From Rhizophagus clarus (Eukaryota; Glomeromycota; Glomeromycetes; Glomerales; Glomeraceae), in assembly GCA_015698045.1 (NCBI GenBank), contig BLAL01000239.1, positions 806,001-870,000 of the forward strand: 64,000 nucleotides of DNA, written 5' to 3'. Below the pieces are notes generated by a model. It was given only the letters and a program-made list of their open reading frames with translations, was not told the DNA's origin and made no database searches. Position 1 is the stretch's first letter, and the number at the start of each line of letters is the position of its first letter. A program made the translations under genes and the position numbers. Of the stretch, positions 11,222-20,266 are shown piece by piece.

Positions 11222-11693
11222 TCAAAATTTATCTTTTATTTCTTCGTTATTAAAAATATTAAAGCTTAAATCACCATGTTGATGTTTTGAGTATGAACAC
11301 CAAGAATAAAAATAATTAGATATAAGGCCATTTAATCCAAGACATATCACTAAGAACTTCCAGTTAGAACTAAAATATAACTTAAAGTTCCACAAAATTC
11401 CAATTGCTTCCAGTCCATTTTTCTTTAATGACCATAATTCATTAAGAAAAGGATTTAATATAAATTCAAGTGTATTATAGTTCTCAGTCCCTGGGTATAA
11501 TACCATGGTATAGTGATAATTTGCATGATGATGATGCTTCTTATGATTTAAAATCATAAAAGTTATCATAACGTTTTTGATTTTACTTCTCACATTACAA
11601 CCATCACCAGAAACATATAAATGTATTGTCATGTCTGATAATCTCAATAAAGGATAATATAATTGAGGTTATATTTTATACTTTGGTAAATAC
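11222..11693 (-). pseudogene. C-terminal part of a multi-copy AMF family gene, cut by the LTR element
   Basis: From 11647 to 11222 the frame reads as a coherent protein: LYVSGDGCNVRSKIKNVMIT, a His-rich turn, YHYTMVLYPGTENYNTLEF, GLEAIGILWNFKLYFSSNWKFL, and a C-x-x-x-x-x-H-like end. I recall a large repeated protein family in Rhizophagus with the blocks SGDGRNVGRKVKHVMIT and YHYTIVLYPGIENY; this is memory, not a search. The upstream half lies at 19843-20266, displaced by the LTR insertion. The stop at 11222 may be premature for the family. Function unknown; these families are often transposon-associated. Confidence 0.6.
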
Positions 11694-12037
11694 TGTAATG
11701 ACAGAAATCGATGGAGTCATGTGATCAATTAGATCATCAAATTGAGATAGTCAAACATTTAGTACGAAATTAATAGTTATTTTATTAATTACTAAAGTAG
11801 ATCATTGATCGACGAGTATAATAGTATATAAACCCCAGTTTGTAGACTTAGTAAAAGGGATAGAGCGTTAAGCATAGGTTAGATTACGAATACTTAAAAA
11901 TGTAACTACCTAATTATTTAGAGATAATAAAGTTTTAGAGTTTAAATAAAGTTTATATTTGAGAAAAGTAAAAGTTTAATACATTTGTTTTATGGTATTT
12001 CTTGTTGTGCCGGAAGTGGCGGAAGTTCGGCGTGACA
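11694..12037 (+). repeat. 5' LTR (344 bp)
   Basis: Direct repeat partner of 19499-19842, essentially identical. Begins TGTAATGACAG and ends GTGACA. A 'tatataaaccc' segment near 11825 is a plausible TATA box for the element's transcript. Confidence 0.93.
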
Positions 12038-12039
12038 AA

Positions 12040-12054
12040 TGGTGCATGCTCCGA
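12040..12054 (+). other. Candidate primer-binding site
   Basis: TGGTGCATGCTCCGA begins two bases after the 5' LTR with the TGG that pairs with a tRNA CCA end. The matching tRNA was not identified. Confidence 0.5.
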
Positions 12055-13073
12055 GAAAAGCACTAGTTATTGTCTTCATACAATAACAAAACACAGTGGT
12101 AGCGTTTGTTAAAGGACCTGTTACTATCGTCTTATAGTAACTACTCTCTAAGAAGAAAAGGTTGTTTATCAAGACTTAGAGGAAAACCCACGAGTTTCTA
12201 AGTAGACTATCATGGTGATGGAATGAATATACTTTTGGACTTAAAATATTTCTTCTAAATTATACCCGGATGTAGATTTCAAGACATGTCTTCTTACATG
12301 TTTTAGCAACTTGAAGTTTACACAACCGCGAATAAGTGCTATATTCGATAAGGCGTTTAAAAGAGATGTTTAAAGTTTCAACCTATATAGATTAGAGGCA
12401 CTTTACATTAGAGCCATGTTTGAGTTCACGGGTAAAGAAAGTTCTAATTTAATAGGAGTAAACCTTGAGTACGGCTCAGGGCAGGACTCTTTCAAACAGA
12501 GACCTAAATTAAGAGTGACATATAAGTATGATGAATTTTATGATTAATTATGACGAACTGAACCTTTGGTAGGTATAACACTGCATAATTAATTTATCAA
12601 GAGTGAAGTATAAGATAGAATAAACTGAAGTTTAAGAGTGAATACAAGTTGTAATTATGAAATGTGAAACCCCAAACAAAGTTTTAAGATCAATAAAGTA
12701 TATAGAGTTACATAAAGTAAAAGAGTACAATTAAAGTTTAGAGAAATTAAAGTAATTTACAAGTTAAATTGTCAGTGAATTTCGAGTAAAGCTTCGAGAT
12801 TAATAAAGTTATAGAGAAAATTGAAGTTAGAGAACAATAAAGAAATTACAAGAGTAAAATTTTAAGAATTTTAGAGTCAATAAAAGTAAAACCCATTAAA
12901 AGAGTTAACAAAGAATTTATTGTGATAAAAGTGCAAAATAATAGAGTAAAATACTCGCAAAAATCTAATGAAGTAACCGGTAAATTTTCCGAAAGTTGGA
13001 ATGAACAAAAAAATAGGATAAAATAAAAAGATATAAAATGACTAAAATTTTAAAGGAGATTACTTAAAACAAA
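12055..13073 (+). other. LTR element leader region
   Basis: About 1 kb between primer site and gag with no sustained frame. A-rich plus strand with many 'aaagtt'/'gagtaaa' phrases, typical of an untranslated leader. Confidence 0.6.
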
Positions 13074-15638
13074 ATGTCAGACATATATGAAAGGTGGTTC
13101 CAAAATAAAGTCTTACATATAACGGAGAAACATGAATTAAATAATGAAGAATACACTAAAGATATATCATGTACAATGTGTTATCCTGTCAGATACATTG
13201 GTATAAATGAAGAGAGAGAATTCCTAAAGTTTTGGGAAATGTATTTGGAAATTGTACCCCAAATTAGCGAAAGTGGATATAATTTATTGACCATTGTGTC
13301 ATTCACAGAATTATTAGATGTACAACAAGAGGAGTTTATTAAAGCAGCAACAAAGTTAGTATGGTCAACAGAATATAATGGAAAACCGAAATATCGGCTT
13401 AAGGGCTTAATAGAAATCCTATGGATAATAATACAAACTTGTGTAGAGGAAACAGAAGAAGGTTTATTTCTAACACCCAAATTAAACAAAATTAAAGAGA
13501 AAATAGAAAATAATTGTGAGTTGCAAATATATGGTTATATTTTGTCTGATGGAGAAATCAATAGAAGATTTGAAAAGTTTTGGACATGGTTACAAAGAGA
13601 AACTACAGCTTTCAGAATTCCCAATGATATAAAAACATTAGATATTTTTAAGGAAATTTTATATTTGGAAGATCAAATATACCTTGGAGAGAACAGAGAC
13701 AAGTTAAGAGAGTTACAAAAGTCAATAACCTACAGCAAAAATGACGTTGTCTATCCAAAAGCATGGATAAATATAGACTTAACGAATGAAATACTAAAGA
13801 AATTTATTGAAAGTAACAATTTTGAAGAAGAGACAATTGAATATCCATCGATTGATGATGATATTTGTGAAAATGACACATATCAAGGGATATATAATAT
13901 ATTGAAGGAAGAAGGACTAGAGATTACGATTGAAGACGTATTAAGAATCATAAATACATTAAAGTTCACACCGGAGCAGATATATGATTATAAGTTCATA
14001 GAAGTTTATAATAATCATCAACATTTAGGAGATGATGAAGTTGGGGAAATCTTGTTAGATTGGATAAGAAATCAACAAACTAGGAAGATATACGAGGAAA
14101 TTGAATTCGAATCAGGTGATGAGAATTTTGATGAGGAAAATGTTATAAATACACCTCCAAATCCTCAATCCCCAAAATTAGAAAATACAAATTCAACAAG
14201 ATCAAACAGTCCAAATTTATTAAATATGGCAACAGAAGATCATGTTAAACATTATATCAGACAAGCTATTAACCTAACATTTGGAGTAGATTTAGGACAA
14301 AATATAGATCAACCTCCAGTAAATTCAATAACTCACACGCTTAATCAAGCTGTAGCTAATTTAGTACCTCCCATTAATAGAGCAGCAAGAATTGGAGAAT
14401 TACCTCTTTTTCATGGAGGAGACCAAGATCCCTATGAATGGGAAAGAGATTTTAATATTACATGGGATGCAAATGGATACTTAGAAGGAAATAATCAAGT
14501 AGATAAAATTAGGAAAGCAGCAGCGTGTATGAGAGATGACGCAGCAGATTGGTATAATGAAGTAGCAGCGACCATTACAAGGTGGGATACCAATGGAGGA
14601 GCTGGTGATGGAAATTTTTGTGTAGAATTGAGAAAAAGATACGCTAGTAGAACTAAACAGAATCAATGGGCAATGGAATTACAGAATATTAAACAACAAC
14701 CTGGTGAAAAAGTAGGAGCTTACGCTACCAGATTTAAGAAATTGTTAAATAAAGTGGCACCTAGAGACGAGGATATGGCTGTAAGATTTAAAATAAATTA
14801 TTTTATCAGAGGATTAAACCCTTTGATTGCTGGAAGGACCTATGAGAGTAATCCTAACACTTTAGATGGGGCTATTACTCAAGCAAGGGCAATAGAAACA
14901 GGAAATAATTTCTTATTACAAAGCATAGGTCAACAGAGTCAAGTTATGGAGAATAGCAGTTCGAATGTAATAAATAATAAACCTAAAGATGAGATAGAGG
15001 AATTATCCAAACAGTTAGAAGAATTGAAGATCGCTAAATTAGAGAAAGAAATTAGAAGTCTTAAAGGAGAAATTTTTGGTACTCGTAATAAAATGAATAC
15101 AAATAACAAACCCCAATTTGACTACAGAAAAGCAAAATGTTTTACATGTGGTAAAATAGGACATACCTCTAAATTTTGCAAAGAATTAAGTAACAAAAGA
15201 ATGAATGTGTATGATTACGAAGAAGAATATGATGAGGAAGAATATTATTATGAAGAAGAATCAGAAGAAGAAGATTATCAAATGTATTATCAAGATACTG
15301 AATTTTACCCAGCAGAAAGAGTAACAAGGAGTAGAACAAGAATGGATCCTACTCAAGGAGTAAAAATTAAGAAAGATGATGAAATTGTTATACCACGTTC
15401 GGAGGATGTAGAGATGACTGAAAGACCTAAAAGAATATATGTTCCAAAAGGAAAGGGGAAGTTTATGAGAAAGCCAAGTAGATTTCAACAAAGTAATACA
15501 AAATATGATATAGTTGAGGATATGAAGCAAATGAAACCAAACATTAACTTAGCCCAGTTAATAGAAATAAATCCTAGTTTAGGAACAGAATTGACTAAAG
15601 CAACAAAAAGAGAAAGAGTATTAAGAAATCAGTCCTGA
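13074..15638 (+). CDS. LTR-element Gag polyprotein, 854 aa
   Basis: A single long frame with ATG at 13074. Residues 1-350 are acidic and unrecognised. About 440-600 is a retrotransposon Gag region (FHGGDQDPYEWERDF, then LRKRYASRTKQNQWAMELQ and GEKVGAYATRFKKLLNKV). About 660-675 is a short coiled-coil. Residues 689-702 form a CCHC zinc knuckle (C689, C692, H697, C702), followed by an acidic Tyr/Glu-rich tail. Gag assembles the particle and binds the element RNA. It is long for a Gypsy Gag; the extra N-terminal domain is unusual. The protease frame follows 30 bp downstream, separated from gag by a stop. As a fossil copy it looks whole over this part. Confidence 0.9.
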   Translation: MSDIYERWFQNKVLHITEKHELNNEEYTKDISCTMCYPVRYIGINEEREFLKFWEMYLEIVPQISESGYNLLTIVSFTELLDVQQEEFIKAATKLVWSTEYNGKPKYRLKGLIEILWIIIQTCVEETEEGLFLTPKLNKIKEKIENNCELQIYGYILSDGEINRRFEKFWTWLQRETTAFRIPNDIKTLDIFKEILYLEDQIYLGENRDKLRELQKSITYSKNDVVYPKAWINIDLTNEILKKFIESNNFEEETIEYPSIDDDICENDTYQGIYNILKEEGLEITIEDVLRIINTLKFTPEQIYDYKFIEVYNNHQHLGDDEVGEILLDWIRNQQTRKIYEEIEFESGDENFDEENVINTPPNPQSPKLENTNSTRSNSPNLLNMATEDHVKHYIRQAINLTFGVDLGQNIDQPPVNSITHTLNQAVANLVPPINRAARIGELPLFHGGDQDPYEWERDFNITWDANGYLEGNNQVDKIRKAAACMRDDAADWYNEVAATITRWDTNGGAGDGNFCVELRKRYASRTKQNQWAMELQNIKQQPGEKVGAYATRFKKLLNKVAPRDEDMAVRFKINYFIRGLNPLIAGRTYESNPNTLDGAITQARAIETGNNFLLQSIGQQSQVMENSSSNVINNKPKDEIEELSKQLEELKIAKLEKEIRSLKGEIFGTRNKMNTNNKPQFDYRKAKCFTCGKIGHTSKFCKELSNKRMNVYDYEEEYDEEEYYYEEESEEEDYQMYYQDTEFYPAERVTRSRTRMDPTQGVKIKKDDEIVIPRSEDVEMTERPKRIYVPKGKGKFMRKPSRFQQSNTKYDIVEDMKQMKPNINLAQLIEINPSLGTELTKATKRERVLRNQS

Positions 15639-15668
15639 CTACACTCGGGAGAAAATGAGATTAAAAAT

Positions 15669-16175
15669 ATGGATTTAGAAAAACATACTGTTGCTATGAA
15701 AACCCCAATTATAATAGATGATATTGAAGTAAAGGCAATAATAGATACAGGAGCAGCAGCAAGTGCTATATCATCAGCATTATTAGAAGAGACACAATTT
15801 GCTATAACAGAGAAAAGTAATACTAGATGCATTATGGCAGATGGTTCTAGAGTGGCTTCTTTAGGAAAAACAGAAATAGAAATAGAGATAGGAGAAATCA
15901 TAACCCCAATTTTAGTTGAAGTAATTGATTCCAAAGATTGGACTTTGATAATAGGCAATGATTTCTTAGCAGAATGGAATTCTAATATTGATTTTGAATC
16001 TAAAACGATGACACTACAAGATAAAGAATATATAATCGAGATTCCAATAACATACTATAGACAGAAGAAGGTCACATTTGAAGTGCATGAAGAAAGTAAT
16101 TCAGAAGATGAATTTAAAGAATATAAAGAAACAGAAACTTTTGATATACTGTACAAGATTTTGAAGAAGAAATAA
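15669..16175 (+). CDS. LTR-element aspartic protease, 168 aa
   Basis: Retropepsin-type domain: catalytic DTGAAASAIS with Asp at residue 26, a flap-like segment, and the closing hydrophobic-hydrophobic-G block (LIIGNDFLAEW) near residues 95-105. The protease cuts the polyprotein. It begins 30 bp after gag ends. The acidic tail (EESNSEDEFKEYKETE) runs into degraded gag-like DNA rather than into a polymerase. Confidence 0.85.
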   Translation: MDLEKHTVAMKTPIIIDDIEVKAIIDTGAAASAISSALLEETQFAITEKSNTRCIMADGSRVASLGKTEIEIEIGEIITPILVEVIDSKDWTLIIGNDFLAEWNSNIDFESKTMTLQDKEYIIEIPITYYRQKKVTFEVHEESNSEDEFKEYKETETFDILYKILKKK

Positions 16176-16680
16176 TTGAATATTCATCACTTGATGATGA
16201 TGTTCACGAAAATGATATATATCAAGAAATTTATAACATATTAAAAGAAGAAGGTTAGAAATTACAATTGAGAACGTACTGAGAATAATAAATATATTAA
16301 ATTTTACGCTAGAACAATTCTATAACCATAAATTTATAGAATGATCAACATTTAAGAGATGATTAAATTGGAGAAATTTTATTAGATTAGATAAGAAATC
16401 AACAAACAAGAGAATCCTAATAATTTAAATAATGCTATTACGAGAGCAAGAACAATAGAAACTGATAATAATTTTATTTTTCAAAGTATAAATCAACAGA
16501 TAGAGTCAAGTTTTAGAAAATAATAACCAGAATATGATAATAAATAATAAACTAAAAGATGAGATGGAAGAATTAACGAAACAATTAGAAGAATTAAAGA
16601 TTACAAAACAATTAAAAGAGCGTTAGATAATAAATTTCAATTGAACATATAAAGATTGAGATCATTGATACACTTAAATT
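16176..16680 (+). pseudogene. Degraded second gag-like segment in the LTR element
   Basis: Resembles parts of the gag gene (the DDDxxENDxYQ region near 13850 and the 'iTxAxxIETxNNFxxQSI' region near 14880) joined with much sequence missing. It is a decayed internal duplicate with several breaks, inside an otherwise young element, so it was probably already present in the source copy. Confidence 0.6.
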
Positions 16681-16748
16681 TTTACTTAAGATTTTATTAG
16701 AGATTAAATATTAGAGTTTATTAAATTTAAATCATAATGATCATAAGT

Positions 16749-17964
16749 TTATTTGGTGCAATGTAGTGGACATGTTTTATTACATACAGATTCAGGAGTA
16801 AGTTGAGGTGGAAAATGGCTAGGACTAGGAATAGAAGAAAGAGTAGATGAATTAGAAGGTGAATTAGGAGACGATTGAAGATGATGTTGTTGTTGTTGCG
16901 ACTGTTGATATAGAATAGGACGTGAAGGAGGGTCATAAGATGATAACGGTGATTCATGTTGAGTAGGTGAAGAAGGATTAGGAATATGAGGAGGAAAAGA
17001 AATAGAATTAAAGGAAGAGACAGAGATTGACCTGTGGATTCGATGATTAATGCGATTCTTTTTACGACGTCTTCTAGGAGGTGTGTTTACGACATATATT
17101 GATCTTTCAGAAGGAGGAGGTGGAGGTTTTCTAGGACGTAATACTCGTTCAGATGATTTGGTAGAATGTGATTTTTGTTTAAGGATAACAGGAGCAGTTT
17201 CAGGTTCAGGAGAAGGAACGTCATTTAAAGAAAAGTTATCAGAATCAGAGGAATTTTCGAAAAAGGAAGGTGTTTCAAAGGAATGTTGTATTCGATCAAT
17301 CTCTCTATTTAAAATGTCAAGATGAGTAAGGAGAGTATTTCTTTCTTCACGAAGTAAGACTAAATGTTGCCACTACAATAAAAAGATGCTTATATTAAGA
17401 ACTAGAAAGAAAATGTGGTTTGAGGATTAATTAAATTGACATACTTTTTCACGTTCTTGAAGTATTTTAATCCAATAGTCCTCTAAATCTTGCGAGCGTC
17501 GTGCTTTTTCTCTTTTCAACTGTAAAGTACAGTTAGGTTAGCAATGTGTTAACGCTTTTTATTTAATAATAAAAGAAGGTGCCTAGTCCATCTCTCCTCC
17601 AAGATAAACAGACTTTTATTAGCAACAATAGAATGCCTAAACAAGCGGCCTTGGAGTGGTTACCAAGGGGGCAAGCCTAGTAATTTCCCCAAATCTGAAC
17701 ATGACAAATCGAGTATTCCTCTATCGTTGTAAAATAAAAAGGAAATTAACACACCTCAGGATGTGATGAATTATACATGACGAGATTATAGTCTTTTAAC
17801 GTTATAAGAAACTGAGAGAACCAGTGTCCATGTAAAGTATCAATAGAAGTACAAGAAAGAGGAGACGTTCTAATAATATCCTGAGAGCAGACATTTAAGA
17901 AATTTTGGAAGGACTTTTTATTATGAGTTCGAAGATAAGAAACGATAAAGTTAGAAGATGACAT
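16749..17964 (-). CDS. Antisense three-exon cargo gene of the LTR element, 302 aa, unknown
   Basis: Exons 17964-17755 (70 codons, ATG), 17519-17445 (25 codons) and 17372-16749 (207 codons including stop); total 909 nt. Both introns are phase 0 with good signals (GAG|GTGTGT..TTTACAG and AAA|GTATGT..ATTGTAG); I checked the last exon codon by codon and it is open. The product starts MSSSNFIVSYLRTHNKKSF, with an unrecognised N-terminal domain. A charged helix at about 71-125 (LKREKARRSQDLEDYWIKIL onward) is a likely coiled coil. A long Ser/Pro-rich region follows with an Arg/Lys patch (PPRRRRKKNR, possible nuclear signal) and a Gln/His run, and the tail is CNKTCPLHCTK. No known domain. It lies opposite the element's sense strand where polymerase would be expected. 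TATAAAA and three ACGCGT boxes lie just upstream. Introns in antisense survive the element's RNA stage. It may be a captured host gene or an element-specific antisense gene. Confidence 0.72.
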
Positions 17965-18040
17965 ATTGATAATAATACAATTTTAAGATTAAAAAAAAAA
18001 AGGGGAAGGCGAATAAAACAAGAATAATTATTTTACCCCT

Positions 18041-18104
18041 TTTTATAAAAGTAAAGACGCGTAAAATTAGAAAATAAACGCGTAAAATAGAAAAATAGAC
18101 GCGT
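18041..18104 (-). promoter_or_regulatory. Promoter-like block: TATAAAA plus three ACGCGT boxes
   Basis: On the minus strand TATAAAA sits at 18047-18041, about 80 bp upstream of the ATG at 17964. Three ACGCGT palindromes lie upstream of it at 18057-18062, 18078-18083 and 18099-18104, spaced exactly 21 bp (two helical turns) with A-rich spacers. ACGCGT is the MluI cell-cycle box bound by MBF at G1/S in fungi. Its action here is inferred. Confidence 0.55.
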
Positions 18105-19090
18105 CAAGAGAAAATTACATCATTACTTATGGATTTATTCTAGAAATGGTAATTCAGAACAAAGTTATGATGACAATTGTTACAGAATGAGTCAAAAAGG
18201 AAGTTAATTTTTAAGGAGTATATTGAACTAAAATTAGATTGAAGAAAAGTAATTTTATTTACTTAAATAGGAATGGGAGAGAATGATGATTAAATTATTA
18301 GACGTGAATGTCTTGTTACTCTAATTTGGAAAGATCTAATTTTAGAAAATGGTTTTATATGATAGTGATAAATTAGTACGACCTATGAACGATAATTAAT
18401 GGATTTATTAGTAAATTTAATTAAGAAATTTTTTTTTCTTAATTTTAATGCATAATACAATAGAAATCAAGTATGGATATTAATGCAAAGATTTTAATAT
18501 CAGATATAATGAAATTATTAGACAGAGAAAGTAAAGATTTCATAAGAGATAAAATGGAATAATTTATTAAATAATAGTGAAATAAAATTACATGAAAGAA
18601 ATAATTACAGGATAAGCATATTTAGAAGAAAAAGAAGAAGAAGACACGTCAAATTTTTATTTTAAAAAAAAAAAAAAAAAAAAAAGGAGGAAAAGAATGT
18701 TATGAGGAAAGAAAATATTTGACGTGTGAAAATTTTAAGAAAAGGAAATTTCTTTATGCTAATTTTAGAAAAGATTAAAAAGGAGAGGGAAGATAGCCTA
18801 AAATAGAACTATGAATAAGGAGAAAGTGTTTGTACAACAAAATTGGAATTAGTGATACCAGTATCACATTTTGAACGTGTCAATAAATTAAGAATAACAG
18901 AAAAACATGAATAAGAAGGTTAAAGAGGAAAGGCTTGATGATTAATATGACTAAATAATTGTAATAATTTTATACAAGCAATTATTATATAAAATAGATA
19001 ATTTCCTGAAACAAATTAATTTGTCAATCAGATTAATTTTGACGATAACATAGATTATCAAGAAAATTATAAGAAGGGAGGAAATTTAAT
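18105..19090. other. LTR element interior, no recognisable gene
   Basis: A-rich DNA between the antisense gene's promoter block and the integrase tail. Decayed polymerase sequence cannot be recognised by eye. A long A run at 18663-18684 followed by 'ggaggaaaag'. Confidence 0.5.
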
Positions 19091-19470
19091 TTAATTATAC
19101 ATGTTAGTATTGATGGATTATTTCACTAATGAATAGCCAGAAATTAGGGCTATAACAGGAGATACAACGGAAGAAATTACAAAAGTTTTATGTATAGAAA
19201 TTATTCATGAATATGGATTTCTACAAAAGATTATTTATCCTAATTTTGAAATTAAAAATAGAGTTTAGAAATTTTGAAGCTTCAAGAGATAATACAAGAA
19301 CTGGAAAATTAGATGACAAATGGAAAGGACCATATTTAATTCATGATATACAAGATAACAATGTGTATAAGATTAAAACATTAGATGGTAAAGTATTTAA
19401 AACCCCGGTAAATGGTACATTGTTGAAATTTATTATGATAGAAAGGATCATTTTAGTATATGATTTGTGA
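19091..19470 (+). pseudogene. Integrase C-terminal remnant of the LTR element
   Basis: A short piece resembling the integrase core start (LVLMDYFT..) is followed at 19261-19470 by the typical Gypsy integrase tail: GKLDDKWKGPYLIHDIQDNN, YKIKTLDGKVFKTPVNGTLL. The zinc-binding and catalytic parts are not present, so it is a broken part. It ends just before the polypurine tract. Confidence 0.75.
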
Positions 19471-19483
19471 GGTCACAAATTCT

Positions 19484-19498
19484 TAAGGGGGAGGGATT
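19484..19498 (+). other. Polypurine tract of the LTR element
   Basis: The purine run AAGGGGGAGGGA lies immediately before the 3' LTR, the usual site for plus-strand DNA priming. Confidence 0.75.
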
Positions 19499-19842
19499 TG
19501 TAATGACAGAAATCGATGGAGTCATGTGATCAATTAGATCATCAAATTGAGATAGTCAAACATTTAGTACGAAATTAATAGTTATTTTATTAATTACTAA
19601 AGTAGATCATTGATCGACGAGTATAATAGTATATAAACCCCAGTTTGTAGACTTAGTAAAAGGGATAGAGCGTTAAGCATAGGTTAGATTACGAATACTT
19701 AAAAATGTAACTACCTAATTATTTAGAGATAATAAAGTTTTAGAGTTTAAATAAAGTTTATATTTGAGAAAAGTAAAAGTTTAATACATTTGTTTTATGG
19801 TATTTCTTGTTGTGCCGGAAGTGGCAGAAGTTCGGCGTGACA
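19499..19842 (+). repeat. 3' LTR (344 bp)
   Basis: Partner of 11694-12037; one difference seen by eye near the 3' end. Followed by ATACC, matching the AATAC flank of the 5' LTR over 4-5 bp. Confidence 0.93.
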
Positions 19843-20266
19843 ATACCTATGCCCATTATATCAATAGCCTCTTGAGTAATTTATGGATTTCTAAATTCTG
19901 ATTCATCTGATCTCAAAGCTTTTTCTAATTTATCCCTTTCCATTCATATCAACTAGTGATATTTTGATTAATTGATTCATAATATCAGTGATTGCAATAC
20001 GTTTATTAGAAACAGAGTTTTCGCATGGTAAATTATTGCCTCCACTGCTGCTAATTCTCAATAAGATTCTCTGGATATTTGACCTTGATTACCACAGAAG
20101 GAAGTTGGTGGGTTTTATTAATTTCATTCTCAGGGCCATAGCTAACTTGAAAATAATCTTTTTTGTTAACAGAAAATTCAATCCCCCTTGATATCATTTT
20201 AAATGTTGATGAGGTACAGTTAATAGTTAGCTTAATTAAATTTCCTTTCACGTGCCTTTCATACAC
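19843..20266 (-). pseudogene. N-terminal part of the split multi-copy AMF family gene
   Basis: ATG at 20266; the frame to 20051 reads KGNLIKLTINCTSSTFKMIS, IEFSVNKKDYFQVSYGPENE and LPSVVIKVKYPENLIEN. It is followed by pieces such as IAITDIMNQLIKISLVDMNG and, in another frame, LEKALRSDESEFRNP and ITQEAIDIMGIG, right up to the LTR. The rest of the gene is at 11693-11222, so the LTR element split it. At least one frame change and a stop are also present, so the gene was probably already decaying. Family unknown beyond being repeated, as recalled, in AM fungi. Confidence 0.5.

Larger units (their letters stand above)
11694..19842 (+). mobile_element. Ty3/Gypsy-type LTR element, 8.15 kb, non-autonomous and very young
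   Basis: Two 344-bp LTRs (11694-12037 and 19499-19842) start TGTAATGACAG, end CGTGACA and differ at about one position by eye, so insertion is recent. Flanking AATAC at 11689-11693 matches (A)ATAC after the right LTR (4-5 bp duplication). Order: LTR, candidate primer-binding site, about 1 kb leader, gag, protease, a degraded second gag-like stretch, an antisense gene block (16749-18104), integrase tail, polypurine tract, LTR. Gag and protease frames look whole. The reverse transcriptase-RNase H core is not found, so this copy is broken as an autonomous element and would need enzymes supplied in trans. It sits inside a minus-strand family gene. Confidence 0.9.

Noticed and set aside
13181-13489. 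Minus-strand frames opposite gag and protease (also 14481-14666, 15261-15530, 15629-15958)
   Set aside because: Shadows of the coding strand; no start context, splice signals or domain.
17050-17325. Plus-strand 91-codon frame in the LTR element
   Set aside because: It is the complement of the third exon of the antisense gene, whose frame is longer and joins well-formed splice sites.
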